Made by a program: the position numbers and the translations under genes | In this document: piece after piece, positions 1 to 13,156 of the stretch | Layout of the letters: each line of letters begins with the position of its first letter | How positions within the stretch are numbered: position 1 is the first letter of the stretch | Assembly: GCA_017694495.1 (NCBI GenBank) | Contig: JADIMU010000030.1 | Span: forward strand, 1 to 64,000 | DNA length: 64,000 nucleotides | Source of the DNA: Candidatus Aphodenecus pullistercoris | Lineage (GTDB): Bacteria > Spirochaetota > Spirochaetia > Sphaerochaetales > Sphaerochaetaceae | Direction of reading: 5' to 3' | The notes under the pieces: generated by a model | Databases searched by the model: none | Told to the model about the DNA's origin: nothing | What the model saw: the letters and a program-made list of their open reading frames with translations, nothing else

Positions 1-44
1 GACAATCGCATATGTGTCCATGAGACCAGAGAAAGGAGGTACTC

Positions 45-839
45 ATGGACAAGGTCGACAACTGCGTGACGCAGGAGAACCTGGAGAGGATCGGGCGGAT
101 GACGCTCTTCAACGACATACTGTTCCGCAACGTCGCGAAGGACAGGGACGTGGCCCGGCTCTTCGTCCGCCTCTTCACGGGGCGGGAGGATCTGGACGTC
201 GTCGCCAGGGACACGCAGTACAGCGTGGTCCCCGTCACGGGCCAGCGTGGTGTCGTCATGGACTTGCACATCGTGGACGATGAGGGCTCTGTCTTCGACT
301 TCGAGATCCAGGACTACAGGGAGCTGCATCTGGCCCTGAGGGCGCGCTGGTACCACAGCCAGCTGGACTGGGAGCATGGACCGGAGAGCGGACAGGAGTA
401 TGACAGCCTGCCGCAGGTCCAGGTGGTGTTCATCATGAGGCACGACCCATTCGGACAGGGGAGGCTGCTGTACAGGGTGAGGAAGGAGGCCGCGCCGGGC
501 CTGGTCTACGACGACGGGAGCCACACTGCCTTCATGAACGTGGGTGCGGCGGACGACAGCGCCCTTGGCCGTCTGGCGCACGACCTTGTGCAGACGAGGG
601 CCGAGGACATGTATTATGATGAGCTCAGAAAGCAGGTGCGCCACTACAAGACGACGAAGGAGGGAACGAAGAGGATGTGCAGGGAACTTGAAGAGATGAA
701 GATGGAGACTGCTGACAAGAAAGCCCGCATGATTGCGGAAAACCTTTTGAAATTTGGAATGTCTGTAGCAGATGTCGCAATGAACACCGAGTTGGACAAG
801 GCTGTGGTCGAAGAGCTTGCTGCGAAGAAGGGCAAGTGA
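45..839 (+). CDS. Rpn/PD-(D/E)XK nuclease family transposase-like protein
   Basis: 264-aa ORF with RBS aaggaggt; N-terminal LFNDILFRNV and MDLHIVDDEGSVFDFEIQ resemble the D...ExQ core of PD-(D/E)XK 'putative transposase' proteins; C-terminal helical GMSVADVAMNTELDKAVVEEL tail typical of the family. Confidence 0.8.
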   Translation: MDKVDNCVTQENLERIGRMTLFNDILFRNVAKDRDVARLFVRLFTGREDLDVVARDTQYSVVPVTGQRGVVMDLHIVDDEGSVFDFEIQDYRELHLALRARWYHSQLDWEHGPESGQEYDSLPQVQVVFIMRHDPFGQGRLLYRVRKEAAPGLVYDDGSHTAFMNVGAADDSALGRLAHDLVQTRAEDMYYDELRKQVRHYKTTKEGTKRMCRELEEMKMETADKKARMIAENLLKFGMSVADVAMNTELDKAVVEELAAKKGK

Positions 840-863
840 GGTCTTGGGGAGAATGATGATTGG

Positions 864-888
864 GAAAGCGGCCGATGTGGCCGCTTTC
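864..888. terminator. bidirectional intrinsic terminator
   Basis: Perfect 10-bp stem GAAAGCGGCC-gatgt-GGCCGCTTTC between convergent genes. Confidence 0.75.
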
Positions 889-895
889 TCTCATC

Positions 896-1708
896 TCAGC
901 ACAGGACTGAGCGCCGCTTCCAGACCATCCATGCGTCGAAGACCTTGGTCTGGGCCCCGCTTTCCTCGGTGCGCATGATGTCGAACCAGAGCTTCGGCTC
1001 CTCGTTTTTGAGCTCGTCCTTGTCTGCTGCCCTGACGATGACTGTCAGGTTGTCGTGGCGGTAGCACTGCTTGATCCAGCGCACGTCGACGAGGGCCGGC
1101 TTGTATTCGTCACGGAACTCGTCCGGAAGGGCGTCCTGGCACCAGCTGAAGTAGCTCAGGTTGTTCACATGGCGGTTCAGGTCGGTGTCGAGGTAGTGGA
1201 TCTGCGGGATGTAGCGCGCGATGATGCTCTGGCAGCGGTCATCCTCCTCACCGAGGTTGGGGAAGACGCATTCTCCTTGCATCTCCTTGGGCGGGGTCTG
1301 GAGGGCCGAGTTGATCTCGCTCGCCCTCACCGGGCGACCCGTCTTGAAGTTTATGACCGCCCACTTCGTCTCGCATGTGAAGAGGGGACGGCCGGTGCTG
1401 TCGGCGCACTCGACGTGGCGTGGGCAGTTGAAGCCGGTCGAGTCGTATGGCCAGGTCAGCACCTTCACATCCTGCGGCCAGCCGCCGTAGTGGAAGATCT
1501 CCATGCGGCTGCGGGCTATGACCCAGGTGCGGTCGATCTTCTGGAGCTGGAAGATTCCTATCTCCCTCATCGTGGCATGCATGCCCGCCGCCTCCTGGAC
1601 GAGGTTCTCATAGGTCGTCAGGCGGGTCACGGAGTGGCCGTCCACGTCGTTGCATGTCAGGCTGTAGTCGAGCACTGCCTGGTTGTTCTCGTTGATTGTC
1701 ATCGGCAT
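896..1708 (-). CDS. acyl-[acyl-carrier-protein] thioesterase
   Basis: Hotdog thioesterase-like protein (HATMREIGIFQLQKIDRTWVIARSRMEI...); likely start MPMTINENN inside the 289-aa ORF. Confidence 0.8.
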   Translation of the reverse strand: MPMTINENNQAVLDYSLTCNDVDGHSVTRLTTYENLVQEAAGMHATMREIGIFQLQKIDRTWVIARSRMEIFHYGGWPQDVKVLTWPYDSTGFNCPRHVECADSTGRPLFTCETKWAVINFKTGRPVRASEINSALQTPPKEMQGECVFPNLGEEDDRCQSIIARYIPQIHYLDTDLNRHVNNLSYFSWCQDALPDEFRDEYKPALVDVRWIKQCYRHDNLTVIVRAADKDELKNEEPKLWFDIMRTEESGAQTKVFDAWMVWKRRSVLC

Positions 1709-1709
1709 T

Positions 1710-2249
1710 CTATTGTCCCTTCCTGTAGAAGCGCAGCATCGAGCGGCCGTACTTCCTCTTGTCAATGAGCGTGAGCTGTCCTACGGCCTCGCTCCAGAGC
1801 CTGTCCTCCTCTTCGGGGTAGTGGATGATGAAGAGTCCTCCGTCCTCCAGAAGCCCTGCCGCGTCGACTTTGGCGGCGATGGCCACCTTGTCCTCCATCT
1901 TGAATGGAGGGTCGGCGTAGATCACGTCGTAGCGCCTCATGCATGACGAGAGGTAGCGCATGACGTCCATGATGAAGAGGTGCTTGTCCTCTTTGACGAA
2001 GGAGAGGTTGCCCTCTATCGTCTCCTTCTTTCCCCTGTCCCCTTCCACGAGGTGGATCGGTTCGGCTCCGCGGCTGGCCGCCTCGATCGCGACGCAGCCT
2101 GAACCTGAGAAGAGGTCGAGGAAGCTCATCCCGTCAAGTGGGCCGAGGATGGAGAAGAGCGACTCCCTCATCCTGTCCATGGCAGGTCTTATGATGCCAG
2201 GAGGGCATACGATGTTCCTCCTGAGGTATTGGCCACCGGTTATTCTCAT
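1710..2249 (-). CDS. rsmD: 16S rRNA (guanine966-N2)-methyltransferase RsmD
   Basis: MRITGG...R...RPAMDRMRESLFSIL, FLDLFSGSGCVAIEAASRGA, YADPPF motifs. Confidence 0.93.
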   Translation of the reverse strand: MRITGGQYLRRNIVCPPGIIRPAMDRMRESLFSILGPLDGMSFLDLFSGSGCVAIEAASRGAEPIHLVEGDRGKKETIEGNLSFVKEDKHLFIMDVMRYLSSCMRRYDVIYADPPFKMEDKVAIAAKVDAAGLLEDGGLFIIHYPEEEDRLWSEAVGQLTLIDKRKYGRSMLRFYRKGQ

Positions 2250-2265
2250 AGCCTATGAATAGTAA

Positions 2266-4314
2266 TCAATCGGACGGCTCTTGTGTACCGTCGGCGCTGA
2301 GGATGCGTCTGAGCGTCGCATGCCGGCTCTGCAGCAGTCCCCTGTCCTCCTGGATTATGGCCTCGGCGTCCTCCTTGGCCTGTGCCATGAGCTCGACGTC
2401 GTCGACGAGGGAGGCGACCTTCAGACGGAGGAAGCCGGACTGCCTGTTTCCGATGAAGTCGCCGGGACCCCTCAGCCGGAGGTCGGTCTCGGCGATGCGG
2501 AAGCCGTCGTTCGACTCCCTCATGACGATCAGCCTCGCCTTCGCCTCCTCGGTCAGTGTGCCGTAGTAGACGAGGAAGCACCAGCTCTGCAGCTCACTGC
2601 GTCCGACACGGCCGCGCAGCTGGTGCAGAGCCGCCAGGCCGAAGCGCTCGGCATGCTCTATGACCATGCATGTGGCATCCTTGATGTCTATGCCGACCTC
2701 CACGACCGAGGTTGAGACCAGGTACATGAGCTTCTTGTCGCGGAAGTCGTCCAGTATCCTCATCTTCTCGTCCTCGGGGAGGCGGGAGTGGATGAGGGCC
2801 GAGGGTATGCCGGGATACTTCTCCTTCAGGAAGGAGAACATCGTCGTGACGTCCTTCAGGTCGCCTTCGCCCTCGTCGTCGATCCTGGGGTAGACGAAGT
2901 AGGCCTGGTGTCCACGGGAGAACTCTACGCCGATCGAGGCGTACATCCTCTCGCGGTTCTTCTCGTCCACGATGTGCGTGATGATGCTCTTGCGTCCCAT
3001 CGGCTTGCTGTAGATCGTCGAGATGTCCATCGAGCCGAAGACCGTCATGGCGAGGGTGCGCGGGATTGGGGTGGCGCTCATCATGAGGAGGGACACGTCC
3101 TTTCCCTTGCTCCTCAGCGCCTCCCTCTGCTCGACGCCGAAGCGGTGCTGCTCGTCTATGATGACCAGGCCCAGGCGCTTGAAGGCGACGTCCTTCGAGA
3201 AGAGGGCGTGGGTGCCTATGGCCAGGTCGATGCCACCCTGGTGCAGGGCATCGAGGAGGTAGCCCCTCTCCTTGCCCTTGACGTCTCCCGTCAGGAAGGC
3301 GACGCGCACGCCGAGCTTCTCCAGGAGGGCGGCAGCCCCCTCGGCATGCTGTCGCGCAAGCAGCTCCGTGGGTGCCATGAAGGCGACCTGGAAGCCCCTC
3401 TCGATGCAATGCAGGGCCGCCATCCAGGCGACGAGGGTCTTGCCGCTTCCGACATCTCCCTGGAGCAGGCGGTCCATCGAACCTGCGTCCAGATCCTCTC
3501 TGATCTCGTCCAGGACCCTGAGCTGGTCCTCCGTCAGGCTGAAGGGAAGGGAGGCCTGCAATGCCTGTTCCAGCTTGCCCGCTTTGGGTGGGTGGGTGGA
3601 CTTGGCCCGCTTCTCCCTCTGGCGCTCGAGGCGCAGCTCGAGGTGCAGCAGCTCAGTGTATGCCAGCGTCAGGCGCGCCCGGTCGAGGCTGGCCCTGTCG
3701 CTGGGCTGGTGCAATTGTCGGATCGCCTCATCCGTGTGCATCAGGCCATGCTTCGCGACCAGGTCGTCCGGGACCTCGTCGTCGAAGTGTATGTACTTGT
3801 TTGAGAGGATGGCCTCGACGGCCTTGCGCACCGTCTTCTGGCTCAGATTGCCCGACAGCGGGTAGATTGGCAGGATCCGTCCGATGCCCACAGCCTCCTC
3901 GCTGGAGCCGAGGGTGAAGGCCGAGGCCGACCAGGCCGAGCCCAGGCGTGTCACGCTGGCGTTGATGTACCAGCTCGTTCCGACAGGGTAGGCGTTCTCC
4001 ATGAAGGCGCGTCCGAAGCAGTGGAGGTAGAGCGTCCGTCCGCTTCTCAGGTCCTTGGCTCCAATCTTGAGGACCCTCTTGCCCTTGGCCATGTAGTGGC
4101 CGTGGTCCGTGATCGAGACGATCGTGTTGATCGTCCCGCCTTCGGGAGGCAGGTCGGCCAGGCTGGTCATGACAGTCCTGTCGTCGTAGTCGCGCGGGTA
4201 GAGCGTTATGAGGTCGCCTCCGGTCTCGACGCCGAGCGCGGCGAAGTCCGCGGCGCTCACCTTGCCTATCCCCTTGAGCTTCGTGATGGGGAAGGCCAGC
4301 TGGCGCGCGAGCAT
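2266..4314 (-). CDS. recG: ATP-dependent DNA helicase RecG
   Basis: 682 aa; LLQGDVGSGKTLVA, IIDEQHRFGVEQR, MMSATPIPRTLAM, VVEVGIDIKDAT, LRGRVGR. Confidence 0.97.
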   Translation of the reverse strand: MLARQLAFPITKLKGIGKVSAADFAALGVETGGDLITLYPRDYDDRTVMTSLADLPPEGGTINTIVSITDHGHYMAKGKRVLKIGAKDLRSGRTLYLHCFGRAFMENAYPVGTSWYINASVTRLGSAWSASAFTLGSSEEAVGIGRILPIYPLSGNLSQKTVRKAVEAILSNKYIHFDDEVPDDLVAKHGLMHTDEAIRQLHQPSDRASLDRARLTLAYTELLHLELRLERQREKRAKSTHPPKAGKLEQALQASLPFSLTEDQLRVLDEIREDLDAGSMDRLLQGDVGSGKTLVAWMAALHCIERGFQVAFMAPTELLARQHAEGAAALLEKLGVRVAFLTGDVKGKERGYLLDALHQGGIDLAIGTHALFSKDVAFKRLGLVIIDEQHRFGVEQREALRSKGKDVSLLMMSATPIPRTLAMTVFGSMDISTIYSKPMGRKSIITHIVDEKNRERMYASIGVEFSRGHQAYFVYPRIDDEGEGDLKDVTTMFSFLKEKYPGIPSALIHSRLPEDEKMRILDDFRDKKLMYLVSTSVVEVGIDIKDATCMVIEHAERFGLAALHQLRGRVGRSELQSWCFLVYYGTLTEEAKARLIVMRESNDGFRIAETDLRLRGPGDFIGNRQSGFLRLKVASLVDDVELMAQAKEDAEAIIQEDRGLLQSRHATLRRILSADGTQEPSD

Positions 4315-4315
4315 C

Positions 4316-4903
4316 TCAGAAAGGTATCCTTCCTGCCAGGACGATCAGGAGGCTGGCCAGGTAGCGGAAGGCGAAGTAGGCGAGCACTGCGATCGCGTCG
4401 GCGATGAGGCACAGCGTCGTCTCCCTGACGATGCGGTGGGGGAAGAAGAGCTCCTGGACGCGGCGGATCAGGTTCTCCGTCACCATGCCCATGCGGGAGA
4501 GGGCGGGTGAGTGGGTGAAGGCGCCGATCGTGCGCATGACGAGCATGATGATGAGGATCATCAGCAGCGGCGCCATGGCGTAGCTCCAGAATGCGCTGAT
4601 CAGCATCTGGACGGCCAGGGAGAGAGTCATTACGCCGAAGACGGAGTAGACGCTCAGCAGCGACTGGGCCACGGAGAGCAGGCCGATGGCCAGCAGTGGC
4701 GAGAAGTCGAAGTAGCCCACCTGGAAGCGCCTCGAACGGAAGAGGTTGAGGTAGGGGTCGATGATCCTGGAAAAGTACCAGGTGAGGCTGCCCTCCCTAG
4801 GATAGGGGACGAACCACGACATTATGATCCTGACCCAGATCAGGAAGGAGTAGAGGCTGAGGAGGCGGGCAAGGAAGCCGGCGATCTGCATCATCACGTA
4901 CAT
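4316..4903 (-). CDS. YggT family membrane protein
   Basis: Hydrophobic protein with SFLIWVRIIMSWF...RIIDPYLNLFR repeats characteristic of YggT. Confidence 0.75.
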   Translation of the reverse strand: MYVMMQIAGFLARLLSLYSFLIWVRIIMSWFVPYPREGSLTWYFSRIIDPYLNLFRSRRFQVGYFDFSPLLAIGLLSVAQSLLSVYSVFGVMTLSLAVQMLISAFWSYAMAPLLMILIIMLVMRTIGAFTHSPALSRMGMVTENLIRRVQELFFPHRIVRETTLCLIADAIAVLAYFAFRYLASLLIVLAGRIPF

Positions 4904-4919
4904 TTTTTTCTCTCCTAGG

Positions 4920-8378
<3,459 letters not shown>

Positions 8379-8412
8379 ATCTCAACAGTCTAGCCTAAAA
8401 ACAGGCTGTGCG

Positions 8413-9330
8413 TCAGGCCATCCTCTCGCCTTCTCGGCCGCTCCAGCACAGGGCACGCTCGTTCATGTCCCTCATCATGTCGTGGAAGAGGCCTTTGACG
8501 CGCTCCTCCTGCAATCGGCCGATCTGGCCGAAGTTCTCGTGCAGGTAGTCGATGATGTAGTCCTCGATCTGGCGGTAGCGCGACAGGCCTACCGGCAGAT
8601 GTATGCTCGTGATCAGGTTGTCCAGGTCGCGGCTGTAGCAGAAGCCTTTGTCGTGCAAGGTGAAGATGATCCTCGCGTAGGAGATGCTCGCCGACTCGAA
8701 GCGGGCCACAAGGGCCAGGGAGCAGGCGTTCTGCGGGTCCTTCATGACGGAGCCGGCCTTGCGGAAGTACTGGTAGTCGTATTGCTGGATTGCGATCCTG
8801 ACCTTGCTCAGCAATGCGCCCGTGGGCACTTCCAGCTTTCCGTTCTTGTCGTAGATGCGCGAGAGCTGGAACCACTTCGAATGCATCCTCTTCTTGAGGA
8901 ACCGCACCTCGGCGGCGGCGTCGAGGATCATGAGGGTGGAAGAGAGGCTCGTCTTGAAGGAGCGGGTGCACAGGCTTCCCCCGATCGTTATCTTCTCGCG
9001 CACGGTCCGGCTCGCCGTAGAGTCGATCGTGTCCAGGAGGATGCGGGGCAGGACGAGCTTGCCAGCCTGGGCGATGTCGTTGATGCTGACCATGGCCCCG
9101 AACTCGGCGTAGCGGTCGTTGCGCAGGAAGTGGTGGAGCTCTTCGACCTTGTCCAGGCTTATGATCTCCATGTTCCCCCTGTCGGCAGGGTAGAAGTCGC
9201 TCTCGCTCATGATGCCCGTGCCTCCGGCCCAGAGGAAGGGTGTCGTGCCGCGGTAGTTGAGTATCGTGTTGTTGTATGCCGCGATGTTCTCCGGCTCGTG
9301 GATGTTGGGAGACCTAAGCTCTGCGTACAT
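8413..9330 (-). CDS. xanthine dehydrogenase-like FAD-binding subunit
   Basis: PFLWAGGTGIMSE and TIGGSLCTRSFKTSLSSTLMILDAAAEVRF resemble the FAD_binding_5/CO dehydrogenase flavoprotein family. Confidence 0.7.
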   Translation of the reverse strand: MYAELRSPNIHEPENIAAYNNTILNYRGTTPFLWAGGTGIMSESDFYPADRGNMEIISLDKVEELHHFLRNDRYAEFGAMVSINDIAQAGKLVLPRILLDTIDSTASRTVREKITIGGSLCTRSFKTSLSSTLMILDAAAEVRFLKKRMHSKWFQLSRIYDKNGKLEVPTGALLSKVRIAIQQYDYQYFRKAGSVMKDPQNACSLALVARFESASISYARIIFTLHDKGFCYSRDLDNLITSIHLPVGLSRYRQIEDYIIDYLHENFGQIGRLQEERVKGLFHDMMRDMNERALCWSGREGERMA

Positions 9331-9811
9331 TCTTGCGCTTCCTCCTGTTGGCTATGCTCTCCCTGACGACGGCCAGGAAGCTGGCGCTGTCGAGGCAGGA
9401 GCAGTCGACCAGGAAGGCCTCCTGGAGGATCTCCTCCTCGTCGATCTCGCTGCCGGCCATCTCATAGCGTCTGACTATGCCTTCGATCAGGAGGGTGCGG
9501 GAGGCGTAGCACTCCTGGCACGGGTAGGCGCCGACCGAGGCGTAGGCCTTCTCGATGTCGCGGTAGTCGCGGGTGCGCGAGAAGGAGTCGTAGGTCACCA
9601 CATTGGTTCCCCTGACGCTGAAGGAGGGCACGAGGCATGAGAGGACTGGGCGTCCATCCACAAGGACGATGCAATTGCCGCACATCCTGCCCTTGCAATG
9701 GTTCTTCAGACTCCTGATCTCCAGGTCCTCCTCGAGCAGGAGGTCCAGCGGCTTGTCGCTGGAGACGGAGAGCGCCAGGTACTTGCCGTCGACGGTCAGC
9801 TCTATCCTCAT
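9314..9811 (-). CDS. xanthine dehydrogenase-like [2Fe-2S] subunit
   Basis: MRIELTVDG...NHCKGRMCGNCIVLVDGRPVLSC (plant-type 2Fe-2S) and YPCQEC...DCSC second cluster; start overlaps upstream stop (ATGA). Confidence 0.75.
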   Translation of the reverse strand: MRIELTVDGKYLALSVSSDKPLDLLLEEDLEIRSLKNHCKGRMCGNCIVLVDGRPVLSCLVPSFSVRGTNVVTYDSFSRTRDYRDIEKAYASVGAYPCQECYASRTLLIEGIVRRYEMAGSEIDEEEILQEAFLVDCSCLDSASFLAVVRESIANRRKRKNVRRA

Positions 9812-11769
9812 TCCTGTCCTCCTCTGTTCATGACGGCCTTCTCCATCTGCGCGGGACTGGTCGGCAGGACGGGCTCGATGTGGCTGAGGCACTGCCTCAG
9901 GGCCGAGAGCGTCGCGGAGCGCGCCAGGGCGTCGAGCGCCTGGTCCAGGCTCGAGGCCTTGAGCGAGGAGTCCTGGCTGAGATGCATTTCCACTTTGAAT
10001 GGCCTGGATGCCTCGCACGAAAGGGCGATTCCGCTCTGTCTCAGAGCTCTGACGACGGCATGCCTGATCTGGGCCTTCACCGTCTTCTGGTCGTCCAGGG
10101 TGCCATAAGTAGCTGCGACCCAGGCTCCCAGGGCCACGGGCTGGAAGTCGATGTCGTCCAGCCTGAGCTCGACGATGAGGGCGGCCATTCCACGCGGCTC
10201 GAACTCGCATGGCATGAGGCTCTCGTCGCAGTTGAAGATCTGCGACCAGGGCAGGTGGGCGTCCTCGCCCTTGCCCTCGAGGTTCAGCCTGATGCATGCC
10301 TGGGAGAGCTGGTAGGGGAACTGGCCACGCTGACGGTCAAGGATGGCAGGTCCGCTGTCGATCTGGCACCCGTCGTTGTCGAGGATGATCACATCCTTGT
10401 CGCCGGTGAGGTCGACTTCCTGCATCACGGCGCGCTTGACCCCCTCGCTCCAGCCGTCCCTCTCAGGGAAGCTGGTCAGCAGAGTGACGTTGTGCTTCTC
10501 CGTCAGCGTCAGCTTCGCCGATGCCGGGTGTTCCTTTGCGTAGCTTGTCGAGAAGCCGGCGATCGAAATGCCAGTCGCAAGGCCTATGCCTCTGTTGAAG
10601 GGGAGGACGGAGAACTCGTCCGTCTGGGTCGAGTAGCTGGCCCACTTGCGCTTGAAGTCGCTCTCGGCGTCTATCATGTCGACCAGCGCGTTGAGCTCGT
10701 CCAGCTCGACGGATGGCATGTAGTCAGTGAAGGGACGACGCACCTTGAGGTGCAAGGCCTTCCAGGATGATGGCGGGGTCTCGAAGGTGCGTGCCAGGTC
10801 CGTAGCGTGGGCCTCCACCGAGGCCAGGGCCTGGCTGTATCCTGCCCCTCCATGGAAGACCGATGGCATCGTCGCACTCCGGTGGGTCGTGACGACTGCA
10901 TGGAAGTGGGGGACGTCGTAGTTGGGCACCAGCCCCGCCATGCTCTGTCTGATGAACTCCTCGTCCTCGATCTGGAAGGCTCCCAGAGAGGCGTCCAGAC
11001 GGCACTCCTCGCTCACGAGATGGCCTTCATCGTCGCACCAGGTCCTGCGTGTGACCGTGATGTCCGGCCTGACAGAGGACACGTTCCAGGAGAGCACCGT
11101 AGGCACTCCGGCCTTCAGGGCGGCCATGGCGCACACGATGGCCATCAGGGTAGGCTGGATGAGGTATTCGTCGGCGTCCGGAGAGCATGGCATTTGGTGG
11201 ACGACGACGTCGGTGGGGGCCATCGAGAGGATGCGTGCCAGGTTCGTCGCGACCAGGGCGGGCCATTGGGTCGGCAACTCCACATGGAGCTTCTCTCCCT
11301 CCTGCCAGCACTCGCATTCCACCCTCGCCGGGCTTGGCTGCGTGATGCCTTTGAAGTGGATGTTGCCCGCCACTTCCCTCAAGCCTTCGAGGGAGGCCGG
11401 TGGTGTGCCTATCGTGATCTCGTTCACGGCCCCTTCGTCGAGGTCGAGCGCCTCCTCCTTCTCGAGTGGCGCAGTCTCGAGGGCGAACTGGCGGGCCATG
11501 AGGACTACGGACTCGCTGTCCGGTCCGAAGAGGGCCAGGACCGGCTGTCCTTCATAGACGATCTTCTCCTCGCTCAGGACAGGCATCGTCCCACCGCATA
11601 TGGACAGGACCGCCTCCTGGGGGAAATCGCTGCGGCGCAGCGTGAAGTAGCGCTCGCCCAGACTGGGCTCATCGATCTTCACGATCCTGACGCCGGGCGT
11701 GGGGCAGACGACCAGTGTGCCGTAGAATTTCGTGCTCTTGCTCTGGCTCGCGCGCATGTGTTCAGCCAT
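9808..11769 (-). CDS. xanthine dehydrogenase-like molybdopterin-binding subunit, shortened and divergent
   Basis: 653 aa; HRSATMPSVFHGGAGYSQALASVE and AALKAGVPTVLSW match the family, but the Gly-rich MPT-binding motif is not present at its expected position. Confidence 0.6.
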   Translation of the reverse strand: MAEHMRASQSKSTKFYGTLVVCPTPGVRIVKIDEPSLGERYFTLRRSDFPQEAVLSICGGTMPVLSEEKIVYEGQPVLALFGPDSESVVLMARQFALETAPLEKEEALDLDEGAVNEITIGTPPASLEGLREVAGNIHFKGITQPSPARVECECWQEGEKLHVELPTQWPALVATNLARILSMAPTDVVVHQMPCSPDADEYLIQPTLMAIVCAMAALKAGVPTVLSWNVSSVRPDITVTRRTWCDDEGHLVSEECRLDASLGAFQIEDEEFIRQSMAGLVPNYDVPHFHAVVTTHRSATMPSVFHGGAGYSQALASVEAHATDLARTFETPPSSWKALHLKVRRPFTDYMPSVELDELNALVDMIDAESDFKRKWASYSTQTDEFSVLPFNRGIGLATGISIAGFSTSYAKEHPASAKLTLTEKHNVTLLTSFPERDGWSEGVKRAVMQEVDLTGDKDVIILDNDGCQIDSGPAILDRQRGQFPYQLSQACIRLNLEGKGEDAHLPWSQIFNCDESLMPCEFEPRGMAALIVELRLDDIDFQPVALGAWVAATYGTLDDQKTVKAQIRHAVVRALRQSGIALSCEASRPFKVEMHLSQDSSLKASSLDQALDALARSATLSALRQCLSHIEPVLPTSPAQMEKAVMNRGGQE

Positions 11770-11865
11770 GCCGGAAGTCTAGCACATAGAAAAAGCATTT
11801 TCCACATTCTGGTCTGAATTGTACCTGTGGCGGGGTTTAGACTTCAGCTTGAGGAGAAAGTCAGG

Positions 11866-13098
11866 ATGATACATGTCATTGAGGAGGCGCAGCGCTGCCT
11901 CCAGTGCCGCAAACCACTGTGCATGACCGGCTGCCCGATCTCGACCGGGATTCCGCAGATGATCAGGCTGCTGAAGGAGAACCGCGTCCACGAGGCGGGC
12001 AAGATGCTCTTCGAGAACAATCCCCTGTCCGTCGTGTGCTCACTCGTGTGCGACCACCAGAAGCAGTGCGAGGGACATTGCGTGCTTGGCCGCAAGGGCC
12101 AGAGCGTCCACATCTCGTCGATCGAGAACTACATCAGCGAGACCTGTCTGGACACCGTCGAGATCGACAAGGAGCCGGACAACGGCGACATGATAGCAGT
12201 CATCGGAGCCGGACCTGCCGGCATCACGATAGCCATTGAGATGAGGAAGCGTGGCTACGACGTCACGATCTTCGACTCCCGCGACAAGATAGGCGGAGTC
12301 ATGCGCTACGGCATTCCCGAGTTCCGCCTGCCCAAGAGCCTGCTCGACCGCTACAAGAGCCGCCTCAGGGCGCTGGGGATCCAGATCAGGCCCAACACGA
12401 CGATCGGGGGCGCTCTCGTCATCGACGACCTGCTGCGCGACGGCTACAAGGCCATCTTCATCGGAACCGGCGTCTGGCGGCCCAAGAAGCTCTCCGTGCC
12501 AGGTGAGACGCTTGGAAACGTCCACTTCGCCATCGACTTCCTCGTAAACCCGCAGGCCTACGATGTGGGACGCCGCGTCGCCATCATCGGGGCGGGCAAC
12601 ACGGCAATGGACGTCGCGAGGACGATCCTCCGCTTCCCGGGCCAGCATGAGGTCACGATCTATGCCCGACGCAGCGCGAGCGACGCGAGCTATGACGAGC
12701 TGGAGTACGCCCGCCTTGAGGGCGCGCAGTTCGAGTACTGCGTCCGCCCCCTCAGGATAGAGAAGGACGGACCCGTCTTCGTGCGCACCATCGTCGACGA
12801 GGAGGGGCAGATCATCGGTGAGGAGGAGGGTGAGCTGAAGCGTGAGGCTGACACGACCTTCATCGCCATCTCGCAAGGCCCCAAGAGCAAGCTCGTCGAC
12901 ACGACGGAAGGCCTCAAGCCCAGCCGCAACGGCCTCCTGCTCACGGACGAGAAGGGCGAGACGACCCATCCTGGCATCTTCGCCGCTGGAGACGTCGTCC
13001 TGGGCGCAAGGACAGTCGTCGAAGCCGTCAACTACGCCAAGAAGGTCGCATGCAGCATGGATGAGTACGTCAGGGGGCTCAGAGGGGAGAAGGCCTAG
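11866..13098 (+). CDS. GltD-like NAD(P)H/FAD-dependent oxidoreductase
   Basis: RCLQCRKPLCMTGCPISTGIPQMIRLLKE, VIGAGPAGITIAIEMRKRGYDVTIFD, IIGAGNTAMDVART, GIFAAGDVV; SD gaggag before ATG 11866. Confidence 0.88.
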   Translation: MIHVIEEAQRCLQCRKPLCMTGCPISTGIPQMIRLLKENRVHEAGKMLFENNPLSVVCSLVCDHQKQCEGHCVLGRKGQSVHISSIENYISETCLDTVEIDKEPDNGDMIAVIGAGPAGITIAIEMRKRGYDVTIFDSRDKIGGVMRYGIPEFRLPKSLLDRYKSRLRALGIQIRPNTTIGGALVIDDLLRDGYKAIFIGTGVWRPKKLSVPGETLGNVHFAIDFLVNPQAYDVGRRVAIIGAGNTAMDVARTILRFPGQHEVTIYARRSASDASYDELEYARLEGAQFEYCVRPLRIEKDGPVFVRTIVDEEGQIIGEEEGELKREADTTFIAISQGPKSKLVDTTEGLKPSRNGLLLTDEKGETTHPGIFAAGDVVLGARTVVEAVNYAKKVACSMDEYVRGLRGEKA

Positions 13099-13125
13099 GC
13101 CGAGCAGGGTACAAGGTCATAATGT

Positions 13126-13156
13126 CCCCTGTCCTTGTTTCGGGCAGGGGATTTTC
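13126..13156 (+). terminator. intrinsic terminator after GltD-like gene
   Basis: CCCCTGTCC-ttgtttc-GGGCAGGGG followed by attttc. Confidence 0.75.

Noticed and set aside
10807-11817. 336-aa plus-strand ORF opposite the XDH-like Mo subunit, and similar long antisense ORFs (e.g. 2788-3804, 38864-40120, 42760-43899, 54727-55845)
   Set aside because: All are reverse-frame shadows of better-supported genes.
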